This document shows, one piece after another, positions 27,213 to 35,615 of a DNA stretch of 64,000 nucleotides. Under the pieces are notes generated by a model that did no database searches, was not told where the DNA came from, and saw nothing but the letters and a program-made list of their open reading frames with translations. A program made the position numbers and the translations under genes. The DNA is from Variovorax paradoxus (lineage in GTDB: Bacteria > Pseudomonadota > Gammaproteobacteria > Burkholderiales > Burkholderiaceae_C): contig NZ_CP045644.1 of NCBI RefSeq assembly GCF_009498455.1, positions 496,001-560,000 of the forward strand. The letters run 5' to 3'. How positions within the stretch are numbered: the stretch's first letter is position 1; each line of letters starts with the position of its first letter.

Positions 27213-28175
27213 TCACGCCGCCTGCATGCGCCGCACGTACTCCGCAGGCGTCGTCTCGAACCGTCTGCGAAACGCGCGGTTGAAATGCGCCGCGCTCTCG
27301 AATCCCACCTGGGCAGCCGCATCGCCGGGGCGCAGCCCGGCGCCCAGCATCAGCGAGCGCGCCTCTTCCAGGCGCAGGTCGCGAATGCAGCGCATCGGCG
27401 TGACGCCGGCCACCTCGCGAAAGCTGTGCGCGAAGTGCGAAGGGCTCATGTGGACGTGGCTCGCGATCTCGGCCACCGACAGCGGCCGGCCCAGATGGCG
27501 GCGCATGAACCCGATGGCCGTCTGTATGCGGGCGCCGGCCTTGGTGACCGCGCTCGCGCTGCGAATGGCGGCGGCGGCCTCGGAGCGCAGCAGCCGCAGC
27601 ACGATCTCCTCGACGGCCAGCGGCGCGAGCGTGCGGCGGTCCACCGGGTCATCGGCCGCCAGCAGCAGGCGGGCGAAGGCCTCGACCACCTCCGGCTCCA
27701 CCGGCGCCGTGAAGTGCTCTCGCACGCGGGCGCGCTCGGCCGGCAGCGCATCACCGCCTTCGGCCAGTGCGAGGACCGACTTGACCAGCACGTCGGGCGG
27801 CAGGTCCAGATGAATGGCCAGGTACGGCGCCGCGGCGCTCGCCCCGACGACCGTGCCGAGGCACGCGACCTCGGCCCCGAGCACCAGGCATTGCATGGCG
27901 CCGTAGGCCAGCGAACGGCCGCCGCCGAGGTGCGCGGTCTTGCGGCCCTGCAAGACCACCACCACGCCCGGCGTGAGGCGCTGGGTTTTCTCGTAGCGGA
28001 TCGGGTGCGAGAAGCGGTAGCAGCGCAGGCCCGGGTACAGCACGTCGGTGCGGCCGTCCGCAGGGGTTCGCGCTGCGACCATGTCGCGCAGTCGGGTCCA
28101 GGCGGCGGAAATGAAGGTGGCCTCTTCGGGTTTGTTGTTGTTGCTGTCGTCGGCGGCAATGGGCGCAACTGGCAT
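27213..28175 (-). CDS. AraC family transcriptional regulator
   Basis: A 320-residue regulator. The N-terminal part (about 40-200) has the AraC_N cupin-like pattern (KTQRLTPGVVVVLQGRKTAHLG). Two helix-turn-helix motifs lie in the last 100 residues (RPLSVAEIASHVHMSPSHFAHSF and GDAAAQVGFESAAHFNRAFRR). The start at 28175 fits the family. It probably controls the monooxygenase downstream; the inducer is unknown. Confidence 0.9.
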   Translation of the reverse strand: MPVAPIAADDSNNNKPEEATFISAAWTRLRDMVAARTPADGRTDVLYPGLRCYRFSHPIRYEKTQRLTPGVVVVLQGRKTAHLGGGRSLAYGAMQCLVLGAEVACLGTVVGASAAAPYLAIHLDLPPDVLVKSVLALAEGGDALPAERARVREHFTAPVEPEVVEAFARLLLAADDPVDRRTLAPLAVEEIVLRLLRSEAAAAIRSASAVTKAGARIQTAIGFMRRHLGRPLSVAEIASHVHMSPSHFAHSFREVAGVTPMRCIRDLRLEEARSLMLGAGLRPGDAAAQVGFESAAHFNRAFRRRFETTPAEYVRRMQAA

Positions 28176-28243
28176 CGGCTTTGTCGTGGAGAAGAGAGAA
28201 CGCTGGAAAGCGAACGGGATGCGCAGCGTAGCCGGTCAGCGCG

Positions 28244-28371
28244 CGCCCGTGAGCGTGCAGACCGTGTCGAACTCGGACCACCACAACATCACCGGGCTCG
28301 AAGAGACGTGGTTGATGCTGGTGGACTTTGCGTTGACGGCGGTGTTGCCGGAGCCGAAGGCGGCGTAGGGG
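28244..28371. repeat. 128-bp direct repeat, copy B (orphan hydrolase 3' end)
   Basis: 125 of 128 bases match copy A at 24536-24663. It carries the last 41 codons and stop of the alpha/beta hydrolase (PVSVQTVSNSDHHNITG onward) but nothing of the gene 5' of that, so it is a gene fragment. The sequence on either side is unrelated to that around copy A. It marks the right edge of the accessory block. Confidence 0.95.
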
Positions 28372-28417
28372 GTTGCGGCCGGTAGCAATGCAGCGGCCTC
28401 ACGCCGGCCGCCGCGGG

Positions 28418-28738
28418 TTAAGCCGGCTTGAGCGAGGGCTGCACTTGCAGCGCATCGCGCACGGCACCGGCGGTTGCGTTGACGGTGGCGATGCGCGTCA
28501 TCAACGCTTCGTTGAGCAGGCGCAGCAAGGCGCTCAGTTCAGTGCGGGTGGGGGCGAGCTCTTCGCTGTCGTTCAGCGCGCTGGTGTCAACGAGCTTTTC
28601 TAGCGCTGTGTAGGCACGCATTACAGCGTTGAGGTTGTCGGCGTCGTCGCAGGCTTGCAGGGCGAGGTCGTCGAGAGAGGGAAATGCGGGGGAGTGCCGA
28701 GTGGGCGATTGCCCGCGCACGGATGCAGCTTCAGCCAT
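28418..28738 (-). CDS. Small helical protein, function unknown
   Basis: A 106-residue protein starting at ATG 28738. It is predicted to be all-helical (DDLALQACDDADNLNAVMRAYTALEKL, TRTELSALLRLLNEALMTRI) with no signal peptide or membrane segment. I do not recognise the family. It lies just right of the direct repeat and has no close partner gene. Confidence 0.55.
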   Translation of the reverse strand: MAEAASVRGQSPTRHSPAFPSLDDLALQACDDADNLNAVMRAYTALEKLVDTSALNDSEELAPTRTELSALLRLLNEALMTRIATVNATAGAVRDALQVQPSLKPA

Positions 28739-29136
28739 GAGAGGCCTCCAAGAATTTCGGTTTGCTACAACCGCCGCACCCGCTTCCAAACGGGGGCGGC
28801 AGCTCGAACGGGTTGGAAGACCGGGAAACTCTTGCAAGAAACCGGCAGGGCTCGCGCCCTCCCGTCCGAGCCGCCAAAAACTGGCGCGCGAACGAAAAAG
28901 CCGCAGACCCTGTGCAGTGACTGCGGCTTTCGTCGCAGAGTTTCGAACGGGCTTCCAAACCCGGTCGCGCTTCTTTTCGCGCGACGCGGCAGTATATCGA
29001 CGGCCAGCTAGTGGCGACCCCATCGCTGTCGCTCGGCGAGGAAAGTCGCTCCCCGCCTCGATTTTCTTGGCGACTCAAGATCAAGCATGTACCGCCTACT
29101 CTGAGATTCGCCGCATTTCGCTGGCAACGCCGTCCT
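28739..29136. other. Hairpin-rich non-coding region
   Basis: 398 bases without a credible gene. It contains the terminator at 28895-28930 and two related segments, CGAACGGGTTGGAAGA near 28805 and CGAACGGGCTTCCAAA near 28947, in which the inner heptamer is inverted. It could be a remnant or encode an RNA; no tRNA fold was found. Confidence 0.4.
28895..28930 (-). terminator. Rho-independent terminator, minus strand, without an obvious gene
   Basis: A perfect 10-bp stem (AAAGCCGCAG / CTGCGGCTTT) with a 14-base loop and a T run on the minus strand. The nearest minus-strand gene upstream is the HNH gene, which ends 207 bases earlier, so it either ends that transcript or that of an unannotated small RNA between 28931 and 29136. 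Confidence 0.7.
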
Positions 29137-29880
29137 CTAACCCAAGCTCAGCCCAACTTGACACCGGGAGACCATTCCGCCCGTTAGCGTCATGCTTCCA
29201 CCTCCCGGAGTAGAGATATTGAGGTTCTGCGGATCGCCAACGATTCGGTAGCCGCCCAAATACATATCGAGACGTTCAACGACCAATCGCTCAGGCAGCT
29301 CCACCCGCAAACGAAGAGATATGTCACCGGGACCTTGGCGAACAGTAATTACGCCGCCCACTGCTTCGACATCCCAGTTGCTTGTGTGAGGACGCCACTC
29401 GTTTTCAACGATTTCAAGACTTGGCGTTCCTGCCCCGTCATGAAAAGTACCTGACAGCCGAAAAGGCGCCCCAGCTTCTTCGCCCGGAAGTACACGAAAT
29501 AAGGGGGTGCCGCGTACTTCAATTGGAACCGGACACTCGTGCAACGTGGTTCCACCAAACACCAGCACTGGAGCCACTTTTCCGAGTGAGAAGACTTCGC
29601 TCGCATAACCCTGATTTCGGCAAATAGGCGCTTTCATTGCGTCAGCAACCGTCGCTTTCGTCATGAACTTTCGCGTGACCTTCGCATGACATTGGGGACA
29701 TAGCAGCGCGATGCTACGAGCGTCGTGCTCAGTTGCCCAAGCAAACGGAGGATCCACATGTTCGTATTCAACGATTGCGGACCCACACACGACGCACCCA
29801 AAACCGCAGGCTTGCCGTACTGCTCGTTTTACGTCAGCTGGAATGTGTCGTGGCAGGCCATGCCTATTCGTTTCAGTCAT
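29137..29880 (-). CDS. HNH-endonuclease-like protein with beta-rich C-terminal domain
   Basis: A 247-residue protein. Residues 25-75 form an HNH/zinc-ribbon nuclease pattern: CGFGCVVCG, YEHVDPPFAWATEHD and LLCPQCHAKVTR, with both cysteine pairs and histidines kept. The rest (about 100-247) is a beta-rich domain that I do not recognise (GTTLHECPVPIEVRG, LRVELPERLVVERLDMYLGG). The gene is less GC-rich than the core genes and lies in the accessory region, which suggests transfer. A restriction or defence role is possible but unproven. Confidence 0.75.
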   Translation of the reverse strand: MTETNRHGLPRHIPADVKRAVRQACGFGCVVCGSAIVEYEHVDPPFAWATEHDARSIALLCPQCHAKVTRKFMTKATVADAMKAPICRNQGYASEVFSLGKVAPVLVFGGTTLHECPVPIEVRGTPLFRVLPGEEAGAPFRLSGTFHDGAGTPSLEIVENEWRPHTSNWDVEAVGGVITVRQGPGDISLRLRVELPERLVVERLDMYLGGYRIVGDPQNLNISTPGGGSMTLTGGMVSRCQVGLSLG

Positions 29881-30233
29881 GAAGTCTCACAAATCTCTCA
29901 TTCCCACGGTCCTCTAGCGAACACGAGTGATCTTCTAAACCCGGTCTTACATCTTTGGTGCGCCCTATTTGGTTGCGCGTTGGCAAATAAGACACCAGGA
30001 GCCATACAACGATAGTACGTGCCACTTGCGAGAACGCGGCTCGGGATTACGTGCTCCTGGGAGCAACCCGCATGTGTTGGGCGGTCTTTTCATTCGAGGC
30101 TTTCAATCACTCTTTGAGCACATCAGATTCGCAAGAATATTTGCCCACAGATCAAGTATCTTCTGACTTCAACCCCATTTATCCGCAAAGGTAACCGCAA
30201 GACACTCCTCCTCATCCCAGAAGGAGTGCTCTC
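29881..30233. other. AT-rich intergenic region
   Basis: 353 bases between the HNH gene and the MFS gene. The line 30121-30180 counts 24 G/C in 60, far below the genome average. No convincing gene, terminator or promoter was found; AAGGAG at 30220-30225 is the ribosome-binding site of the MFS gene. Confidence 0.5.
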
Positions 30234-31487
30234 ATGCCAATCGCCTTACTCGCGCTGACCCTCAGCGCCTTCGCCATCGGAACGACCGAGTTCGTCATCG
30301 TTGGCCTCCTCCCCACCGTCGCTGCCGACCTCGGCATCGGCCTTCCCTCGGCCGGCCTGCTGGTCAGCCTCTATGCGCTGGGCGTTGCCATTGGCGCGCC
30401 GGTGCTCACGGCCCTCACGGGCAAGCTGCCGCGCAAGGCGCTGCTGCTCGGGTTGATGGCGCTGTTCACGGTCGGCAATCTGCTGGCGTGGCAGGCGCCC
30501 AGCTATGAATCGCTGATTGCCGCCCGCGTGCTCACGGGGCTGGCGCACGGGGTGTTCTTCTCGATCGGCTCGACCATTGCCACCGGCCTGGTGCCGAAGG
30601 ACAAGGCGGCGAGCGCCATCGCGATCATGTTCACGGGCCTCACGGTGGCGCTGGTCACGGGTGTGCCGCTGGGCACGTTCATCGGGCAGCACTTCGGCTG
30701 GCGCGAGACTTTCCTGGCGGTGTCGGCGCTGGGCGTGGTCGCCTTCATCGGCAGCTGGATCTTCGTGCCGGGCAACATCCGCCACACGCCGCCGGCCTCG
30801 CTGGCGCAGCAAGCGAAGGTGCTGGCCGAGCCGCGCCTGCTGCTGGTGTATGCCAAGACGGCCATCGGCTACGGCGGCTCGTTCATTCCGTTCACGTTCC
30901 TGGCGCCGATCCTCACCGACGTGTCGGGCTTCAGCGCCGGCGCAGTGGGCTGGGTGATGCTGGTGTACGGCATCTCGGTGGCGGTGGGCAACATCTGGGG
31001 CGGCAAGCTGGCCGACCGGCTGGGTCCGATTCCGGCGCTGAAGATCATCTTTGCGCTGCTGGCGGCCGTGCTGCTGGTCTTCAACTTCGCGGCGCCGCAC
31101 AAGTGGCTGGCGCTGGTGGCGGTGCTGATGTGGGGCGCGGTGGCGTTCGGCAACGTGCCGGGGCTGCAGGTGTACGTGGTGAAGCAGGCCGAACGCTTCA
31201 CGCCGCAGGCGGTGGACGTGGCCTCGGGCCTGAACATCGCGGCCTTCAACCTGGGCATTGCGGGCGCGGCCTGGGTCGGCGGGTTGATCGTGACGCACCT
31301 CGGGCTGATGCACACGCCCTGGATCGGCGCACTCGTCGTGCTGATCTCTCTGGCCCTCACGCAGTGGAGCGGATGGCTTGACGCTAACCCCCAGTCTTCG
31401 CGCACTTCGTGTCGCTTCGCCAACCCCCTTGCAGGGGGCAACGCCAGCGGCCCGGCAAAGCCGGTTCCGCGGCATTCCTCGAACTGA
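30234..31487 (+). CDS. MFS transporter (DHA1 family, AraJ/PbuE-like)
   Basis: A 417-residue inner-membrane exporter with about 12 helices and the family motif GTTEFVIVGLLPTVAADL in the first helix. AAGGAG precedes the ATG. The last about 33 residues (after SGWLDANP) are encoded by a repeat element and are not transporter-like, so the protein probably ended near residue 385 before the repeat arrived. It lies 24 bases upstream of dkgB. Likely exports sugars, purines or drugs; the substrate is unknown. Confidence 0.85.
   Translation: MPIALLALTLSAFAIGTTEFVIVGLLPTVAADLGIGLPSAGLLVSLYALGVAIGAPVLTALTGKLPRKALLLGLMALFTVGNLLAWQAPSYESLIAARVLTGLAHGVFFSIGSTIATGLVPKDKAASAIAIMFTGLTVALVTGVPLGTFIGQHFGWRETFLAVSALGVVAFIGSWIFVPGNIRHTPPASLAQQAKVLAEPRLLLVYAKTAIGYGGSFIPFTFLAPILTDVSGFSAGAVGWVMLVYGISVAVGNIWGGKLADRLGPIPALKIIFALLAAVLLVFNFAAPHKWLALVAVLMWGAVAFGNVPGLQVYVVKQAERFTPQAVDVASGLNIAAFNLGIAGAAWVGGLIVTHLGLMHTPWIGALVVLISLALTQWSGWLDANPQSSRTSCRFANPLAGGNASGPAKPVPRHSSN
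31388..31483. repeat. REP-like element inside the 3' end of the MFS gene
   Basis: A segment containing CTTCGCGCACTTCGTGTCGC, the hairpin CCCCC-TTGCA-GGGGG (31424-31438) and CGGCAAAGCCGG. It resembles the intergenic repeats common in Comamonadaceae from memory. Here it is translated as the tail of the transporter before reaching the stop at 31485-31487. Confidence 0.6.
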
Positions 31488-31511
31488 ACCCATTCATCCC
31501 CAAGGACCCAC

Positions 31512-32336
31512 ATGACCACGAACAACATCAACACCCCCATTCCCGCCTTCGGCCTCGGCACCTTCCGCCTACAGGGCCAGGTGGTGATCGACTCGGTGAA
31601 GAACGGCCTCGACCTGGGCTACCGCACGATCGACACGGCGCAGATCTACGGCAACGAAGCCGAGGTGGGCCAGGCGATTGCCGAAAGCGGCGTGGCCCGC
31701 AGCGACCTGTTCATCACCACCAAGATCTGGACCGACCACTACGCCAAAGACAAGCTGGTGCCGAGCCTGAAAGACAGCCTCGCCAAGCTGCGCACCGACC
31801 ATGTGGACCTGACGCTGATCCACTGGCCCTCGCCCGGCAACGCGGTGCCGGTGGCGGAGTTCATGGGCGCGCTGGCCGAGGCCACGGCGCTGGGGCTCAC
31901 GAAGCAGATCGGCGTGTCGAACTTCAACATCGCGCTGATGCAGGAGGCCATTGCCGCCGTGGGCGCACCGGCCATTGCGACGAACCAGATCGAGCTGCAC
32001 CCCTACCTGCAGAACCGCAAGGTGGCGGCCTTCGCGCAGAGCCACAACATCCGCATCACGTCGTACATGACACTGGCCTATGGCAAGGTGCTGAACGACC
32101 CGGTGATCGGCGCGATTGCCACGGCGCACGGCGCCACGCCCGCGCAGGTGGTGCTGGCCTGGGCAATGCAACTGGGCTACGCGGTGATTCCGTCGTCGAC
32201 GAAGCGCGTGAACCTCGAGAGCAACCTGAAGGCGCAGCAACTGACGCTGACCGAGGCCGAGATGGCGCAGATCGCGGCGCTCGACCGCGGCGAGCGGCTG
32301 ACCGATCCGCAAGGGCTGTCGCCGGCGTGGGATTGA
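31512..32336 (+). CDS. dkgB: Aldo/keto reductase, 2,5-diketo-D-gluconate reductase B-like
   Basis: NADPH-dependent reductase of 274 residues with a TIM-barrel fold. The catalytic tetrad is visible: D41 and Y46 (DTAQIY), K71 (TTKIW) and H104 (LIHWP). The cofactor motif [13 protein letters not shown] is near the C-terminus. Overall pattern and length fit DkgB, which also reduces methylglyoxal. It follows the MFS gene closely on the same strand. Confidence 0.88.
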   Translation: MTTNNINTPIPAFGLGTFRLQGQVVIDSVKNGLDLGYRTIDTAQIYGNEAEVGQAIAESGVARSDLFITTKIWTDHYAKDKLVPSLKDSLAKLRTDHVDLTLIHWPSPGNAVPVAEFMGALAEATALGLTKQIGVSNFNIALMQEAIAAVGAPAIATNQIELHPYLQNRKVAAFAQSHNIRITSYMTLAYGKVLNDPVIGAIATAHGATPAQVVLAWAMQLGYAVIPSSTKRVNLESNLKAQQLTLTEAEMAQIAALDRGERLTDPQGLSPAWD

Positions 32337-32445
32337 GGCTTTGGGGTCGGGCGTGAGGCGGCGCGACCGCGCGGCAGAATGCAGCAACCCCTCGGGGCGC
32401 CACGACCGGCGCCCTTTTTCTTCTGCTTCTTTTCCCTCGTCAGCC

Positions 32446-32871
32446 ATGACCGACCTCCACACCCGCATCTCCGACAGCTTCAACGCACAGGGCCTGATGG
32501 CCACGCTCGGCGCGCGGCTGGCGCATGTGGGCGATGGCGAGGTGCACATCGAGATGCCGTTCTCGAAGGCGCTGTCGCAGCAGCGCGGCTATGTGCATGC
32601 GGGCGCCGTGACGAGCATCGTCGACAGCGCCTGCGGCTACGCGGGGCTGACGAAAGCGCCGCAGGGCTGCGACGTGGTGACGGCGGAGTTCAAGATCAAC
32701 TTCATGCGGCCGGCGCTGGGCGAGCGCTTCCTGGCGGTCGGCCGGGTGCAGAGCGCGGGCAAGCTGCTCGCGGTGTGCACGGGCGAAGTGCGTGCCTTCG
32801 CGAAGGCGGGCGACACGGATTACAAGGTGGTGGCGATGATGCAGGCGACCATCGTGAACGTGGCGCAGTAA
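32446..32871 (+). CDS. PaaI-family hotdog thioesterase
   Basis: A 141-residue hotdog-fold protein. QQRGYVHAGAVTSIVDSACGYA holds the central helix with the catalytic region, and VTAEFKINFMRPALGERFLAVGRV is typical of PaaI-type acyl-CoA thioesterases. ATG at 32446; the frame is open further upstream but without family similarity. The substrate is unknown. Confidence 0.88.
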   Translation: MTDLHTRISDSFNAQGLMATLGARLAHVGDGEVHIEMPFSKALSQQRGYVHAGAVTSIVDSACGYAGLTKAPQGCDVVTAEFKINFMRPALGERFLAVGRVQSAGKLLAVCTGEVRAFAKAGDTDYKVVAMMQATIVNVAQ

Positions 32872-32910
32872 GCGGGCGACAGCGGCAAGCGCCCTCTTCG
32901 CTTCGCGCGG

Positions 32911-33291
32911 CTACCCGCGCGGCGTTGCGGCTTTGCTGTGTTCTTCTTTTTGCTTTTTCTGCTGCTCGGCAATCACTGCGCGGCACATGGCCTGCAGTTC
33001 CGCCGCGACGGCATCCGGCGCCTTGCGCAGCTCGGCCATGTCGCGTTCGCCGACGCAGTGGCCTTCGAGGCGAACGTAGATGCGATTGAAGTTGCCCCCG
33101 AGTGCGCGGGCAATGTCGCGCAGGCAATCGGCGACGCTGGCAAAGCCGGTGTGGCTGTAAGAGCTGGGCGGAATCACGCCCTTCGAGCGCGGCGCGCGCA
33201 CGGAATACAGGTACGACGCGCCTTCCGACCGCAGCTCCACCACGGGCTGCAGACCGCGCTGAACGTCGCCTTTTCCTTGCTTTCCTTGCAT
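32911..33291 (-). CDS. Uncharacterised protein, 126 residues
   Basis: Starts at ATG 33291 (MQGKQGKGDVQRGLQPVVELRSEG); an open frame continues to 33363 but looks non-coding. The core has mixed alpha/beta character (ASYLYSVRAPRSKGVIPPSSYSH, LGGNFNRIYVRLEGHCVGERD) and the end is a lysine/glutamine-rich helix. No signal or membrane segment. I do not recognise the family. Confidence 0.6.
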   Translation of the reverse strand: MQGKQGKGDVQRGLQPVVELRSEGASYLYSVRAPRSKGVIPPSSYSHTGFASVADCLRDIARALGGNFNRIYVRLEGHCVGERDMAELRKAPDAVAAELQAMCRAVIAEQQKKQKEEHSKAATPRG

Positions 33292-33423
33292 GGGGCGCAG
33301 TGTAAATCTGGCGCGGGCAGAATCTGACGACCCGGCCGAAGGCCGCTTCGCAAGGAGCGGCACTTCTTCATTCTTGTCACGGCGCCGCGCTCACACTGCA
33401 GCCGCCATTCACACTTTGGACCC

Positions 33424-34284
33424 ATGGCCAATCGCTCTTACCTGTACAGCCTCAGCAACCGGCCCACGTCGTACGCGGACCGGCCCGAAACGATCTCGGG
33501 CGTGTCCGAGTGGAACTACGACGTGCCGTTCATGTACCGGCTGCTGATGTCGGGCGATCCGCAGCTGTGCGCGTCGCTGATTGCCGATGGGCTCGATGAC
33601 GACGAGGCGGACGAGAAGGTGAAGCTGTACGCGATCAGCAGCAACTTCGAACCGGGCTTTGCGCGGGTGAAGCGCTTCATCGAGATGGTGCGGTTTCTGG
33701 CAACGCAAGCGCCGACGCCATCGCCCGCCGCTCCGCCCACGGCACCTGCGGCGGCGCCAAAGGCCACGTCGTTCATCGACCAGCTCAAGGGCTGGTTCTC
33801 GCCGTCCGCCGCATCGAAGGCGCCGCCTGCGGCTGTCGCACCCGCAGCGACAACACCCGCGACGGGCTCGACGCAACTGCCGAAGTGGTTGGACGACACC
33901 CTGGCTTTTCTTGAAACCCACCGCGACGAGCATCTGCTGCTGGAGACGGTCGAGCTCGACACCATGTCCGAGTCGGAAGAAGCCCCGCTGCGGGCCTGCG
34001 TGGAGCAAGAACTCGCGCGCTGTCAGCAAGCCGGCGCCGCGCTCGACGCGCTGTCGCAAGACATCGCGGCGGCGGCGCAGTTGCTGCGCGAGGCCGGTGC
34101 AACCAAGCAGGCGGCGCCGCTCGATGCGTTCTTCGGGCTGCGCTTCGACGACGACTGCGACAGCACGCGCAGCCGCGCGACGGAATATCCGCTCGGGCTG
34201 CAGTGGCACGACGTTCTGTACTTCGGCCTGTTCAACCGCGCCGAGTTCGAAGCGGCGCAGCGCGGCGACGCTGCTGCGGCATAG
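33424..34284 (+). CDS. Uncharacterised protein beginning MANRSYLYSL (DUF7822-like)
   Basis: A 286-residue soluble protein in three parts: a conserved N-terminal region (1-100, RSYLYSLSNRPTSYADRPETISG), an alanine/proline-rich linker (about 98-145) and an acidic helical C-terminal region with ATEYPLGLQWHDVLYFGLFNRAEF. I recall the N-terminus as a family of unknown function (DUF7822), but that name is from memory. No signal peptide or transmembrane helix. Convergent with the CynX-like gene. Confidence 0.65.
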   Translation: MANRSYLYSLSNRPTSYADRPETISGVSEWNYDVPFMYRLLMSGDPQLCASLIADGLDDDEADEKVKLYAISSNFEPGFARVKRFIEMVRFLATQAPTPSPAAPPTAPAAAPKATSFIDQLKGWFSPSAASKAPPAAVAPAATTPATGSTQLPKWLDDTLAFLETHRDEHLLLETVELDTMSESEEAPLRACVEQELARCQQAGAALDALSQDIAAAAQLLREAGATKQAAPLDAFFGLRFDDDCDSTRSRATEYPLGLQWHDVLYFGLFNRAEFEAAQRGDAAAA

Positions 34285-34307
34285 CACCCCGACGTCGATC
34301 TCCTGTC

Positions 34308-35615
34308 TCAGGCCTTGCGGGCTTGGTCGATGGGGCACAGCGCGGGTGCAACCTTCGCGTCGAACAGGCCGTCGGTGGCGCTGGCGTAGCGGCGCGGGTC
34401 GAAGCGCAGCACGGCGGGCAGCAGCAACACGGCAACCGCGGCCAGGTAGGCCCAGGCCATGGTGAAGCCGCCGGTCTGCTCACGCACCCAGCCGGTGACG
34501 AAGGGCGCGAGCGCCGCGATCATGAAGCCCACGCCCTGCATGAAGCCCGCGAGCGCACCGGCCTGCGCGGGGTCGGGCCGGTGGTCGAGTGCGAGCACCA
34601 TGCACAGCGAGAACGCACCGCCCAGGCCGACGCCGAGCACGACGGCGATGAGCGCCGCCGGCACGGGCAGCGCGAGCCCGAGTGCGGCAAAGCCCGCGAG
34701 CTGCGCCAGCAGCGCGCCGGCCAGCCAGGGCCGCAGGTCGCGCTGGCCGCCGCGCCGCGCGAGCGACGGCAAGGTCAGCGCGCCGACGACCTGCGCCAGC
34801 GTCATGAGCGCGAGCACGGCGCCGCCCTGCTGCGCCGTCCAGCCGCGCTCGGCATGAAAGTAATGCGGCAGCCACGCGACGAGGCTGGTGTAGCCGCCGT
34901 TGATGAGGCCAAAGCACAGGGCCAGCAGCCACGCGCGGCGATGGCCGAAGCAGCGCAGCCAGGCGCGATCGAGCGAGGGGTCGGCGGTGCCGCGCGCGGA
35001 TGACGACGCAGAAGGCAGCTGCCGCGCACCGCGCAGCCACGCCACCAGCGCCGCGACCGCGAGCACCGCCCACATCGCGAGGCCGGCGTGCCAGTCGAGC
35101 TGCGCATCGCCGCCCACGGCGCGCGCGAGCCACGGGCTGGCCATGGCGCCGAGCCCGCCGCCGCCCATGATGGCGGCCGAGTAGAGCCCGGTCATGAGGC
35201 CCAGCCGCGCGGGGTAGGCCTGCTTGACCACGCCGGGCATGAGCGCCTGCACCAGCCCCACGCCCGCGCCCGCGAGCGCGGCGCTCCACAGCAGCGCCGC
35301 AGCGCCGCCTGCCACATAGCGGCCGGCGCAGGCCAGCGCGATGGCGCCGAGCCCGAGCGCAATGCCGCCGCGCGCACCCAGCCGCTGGCCCACGGCCGCG
35401 CCCGACAGCGACACCGCGCCCATCGCGAACATCGGCAGCACGGTGAGCAGCGCGACCGCGTGAAAGCCGATGCCGGTCGCGGCGCGGATCGGTTCGAGCA
35501 AGGGGCTGCTCGACGTGAGAAAGGCGCGCAGGTTGAGCGCGACGAGCACGACCACGCAGGCGAAGAAGACCGGACCCGCGCAGGTGCGCGAGCTGTCGAA
35601 TGCAGCGCGGCTCAT
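34308..35615 (-). CDS. MFS transporter, CynX/NimT-like
   Basis: A 435-residue transporter with about 12 helices starting at ATG 35615. LNLRAFLTSSSPLLEPIRAATG in the first helix is typical of the cyanate/2-nitroimidazole transporter group. The start overlaps the stop of the cytosine-deaminase-like gene (ATGA), so the pair probably acts together, importing or exporting the deaminase substrate or product. Confidence 0.86.
   Translation of the reverse strand: MSRAAFDSSRTCAGPVFFACVVVLVALNLRAFLTSSSPLLEPIRAATGIGFHAVALLTVLPMFAMGAVSLSGAAVGQRLGARGGIALGLGAIALACAGRYVAGGAAALLWSAALAGAGVGLVQALMPGVVKQAYPARLGLMTGLYSAAIMGGGGLGAMASPWLARAVGGDAQLDWHAGLAMWAVLAVAALVAWLRGARQLPSASSSARGTADPSLDRAWLRCFGHRRAWLLALCFGLINGGYTSLVAWLPHYFHAERGWTAQQGGAVLALMTLAQVVGALTLPSLARRGGQRDLRPWLAGALLAQLAGFAALGLALPVPAALIAVVLGVGLGGAFSLCMVLALDHRPDPAQAGALAGFMQGVGFMIAALAPFVTGWVREQTGGFTMAWAYLAAVAVLLLPAVLRFDPRRYASATDGLFDAKVAPALCPIDQARKA

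Noticed and set aside
28739..29136. Possible tRNA or CRISPR repeat in the hairpin-rich gap
   Set aside because: No cloverleaf with a TPsiC arm could be drawn and no evenly spaced repeats are present.
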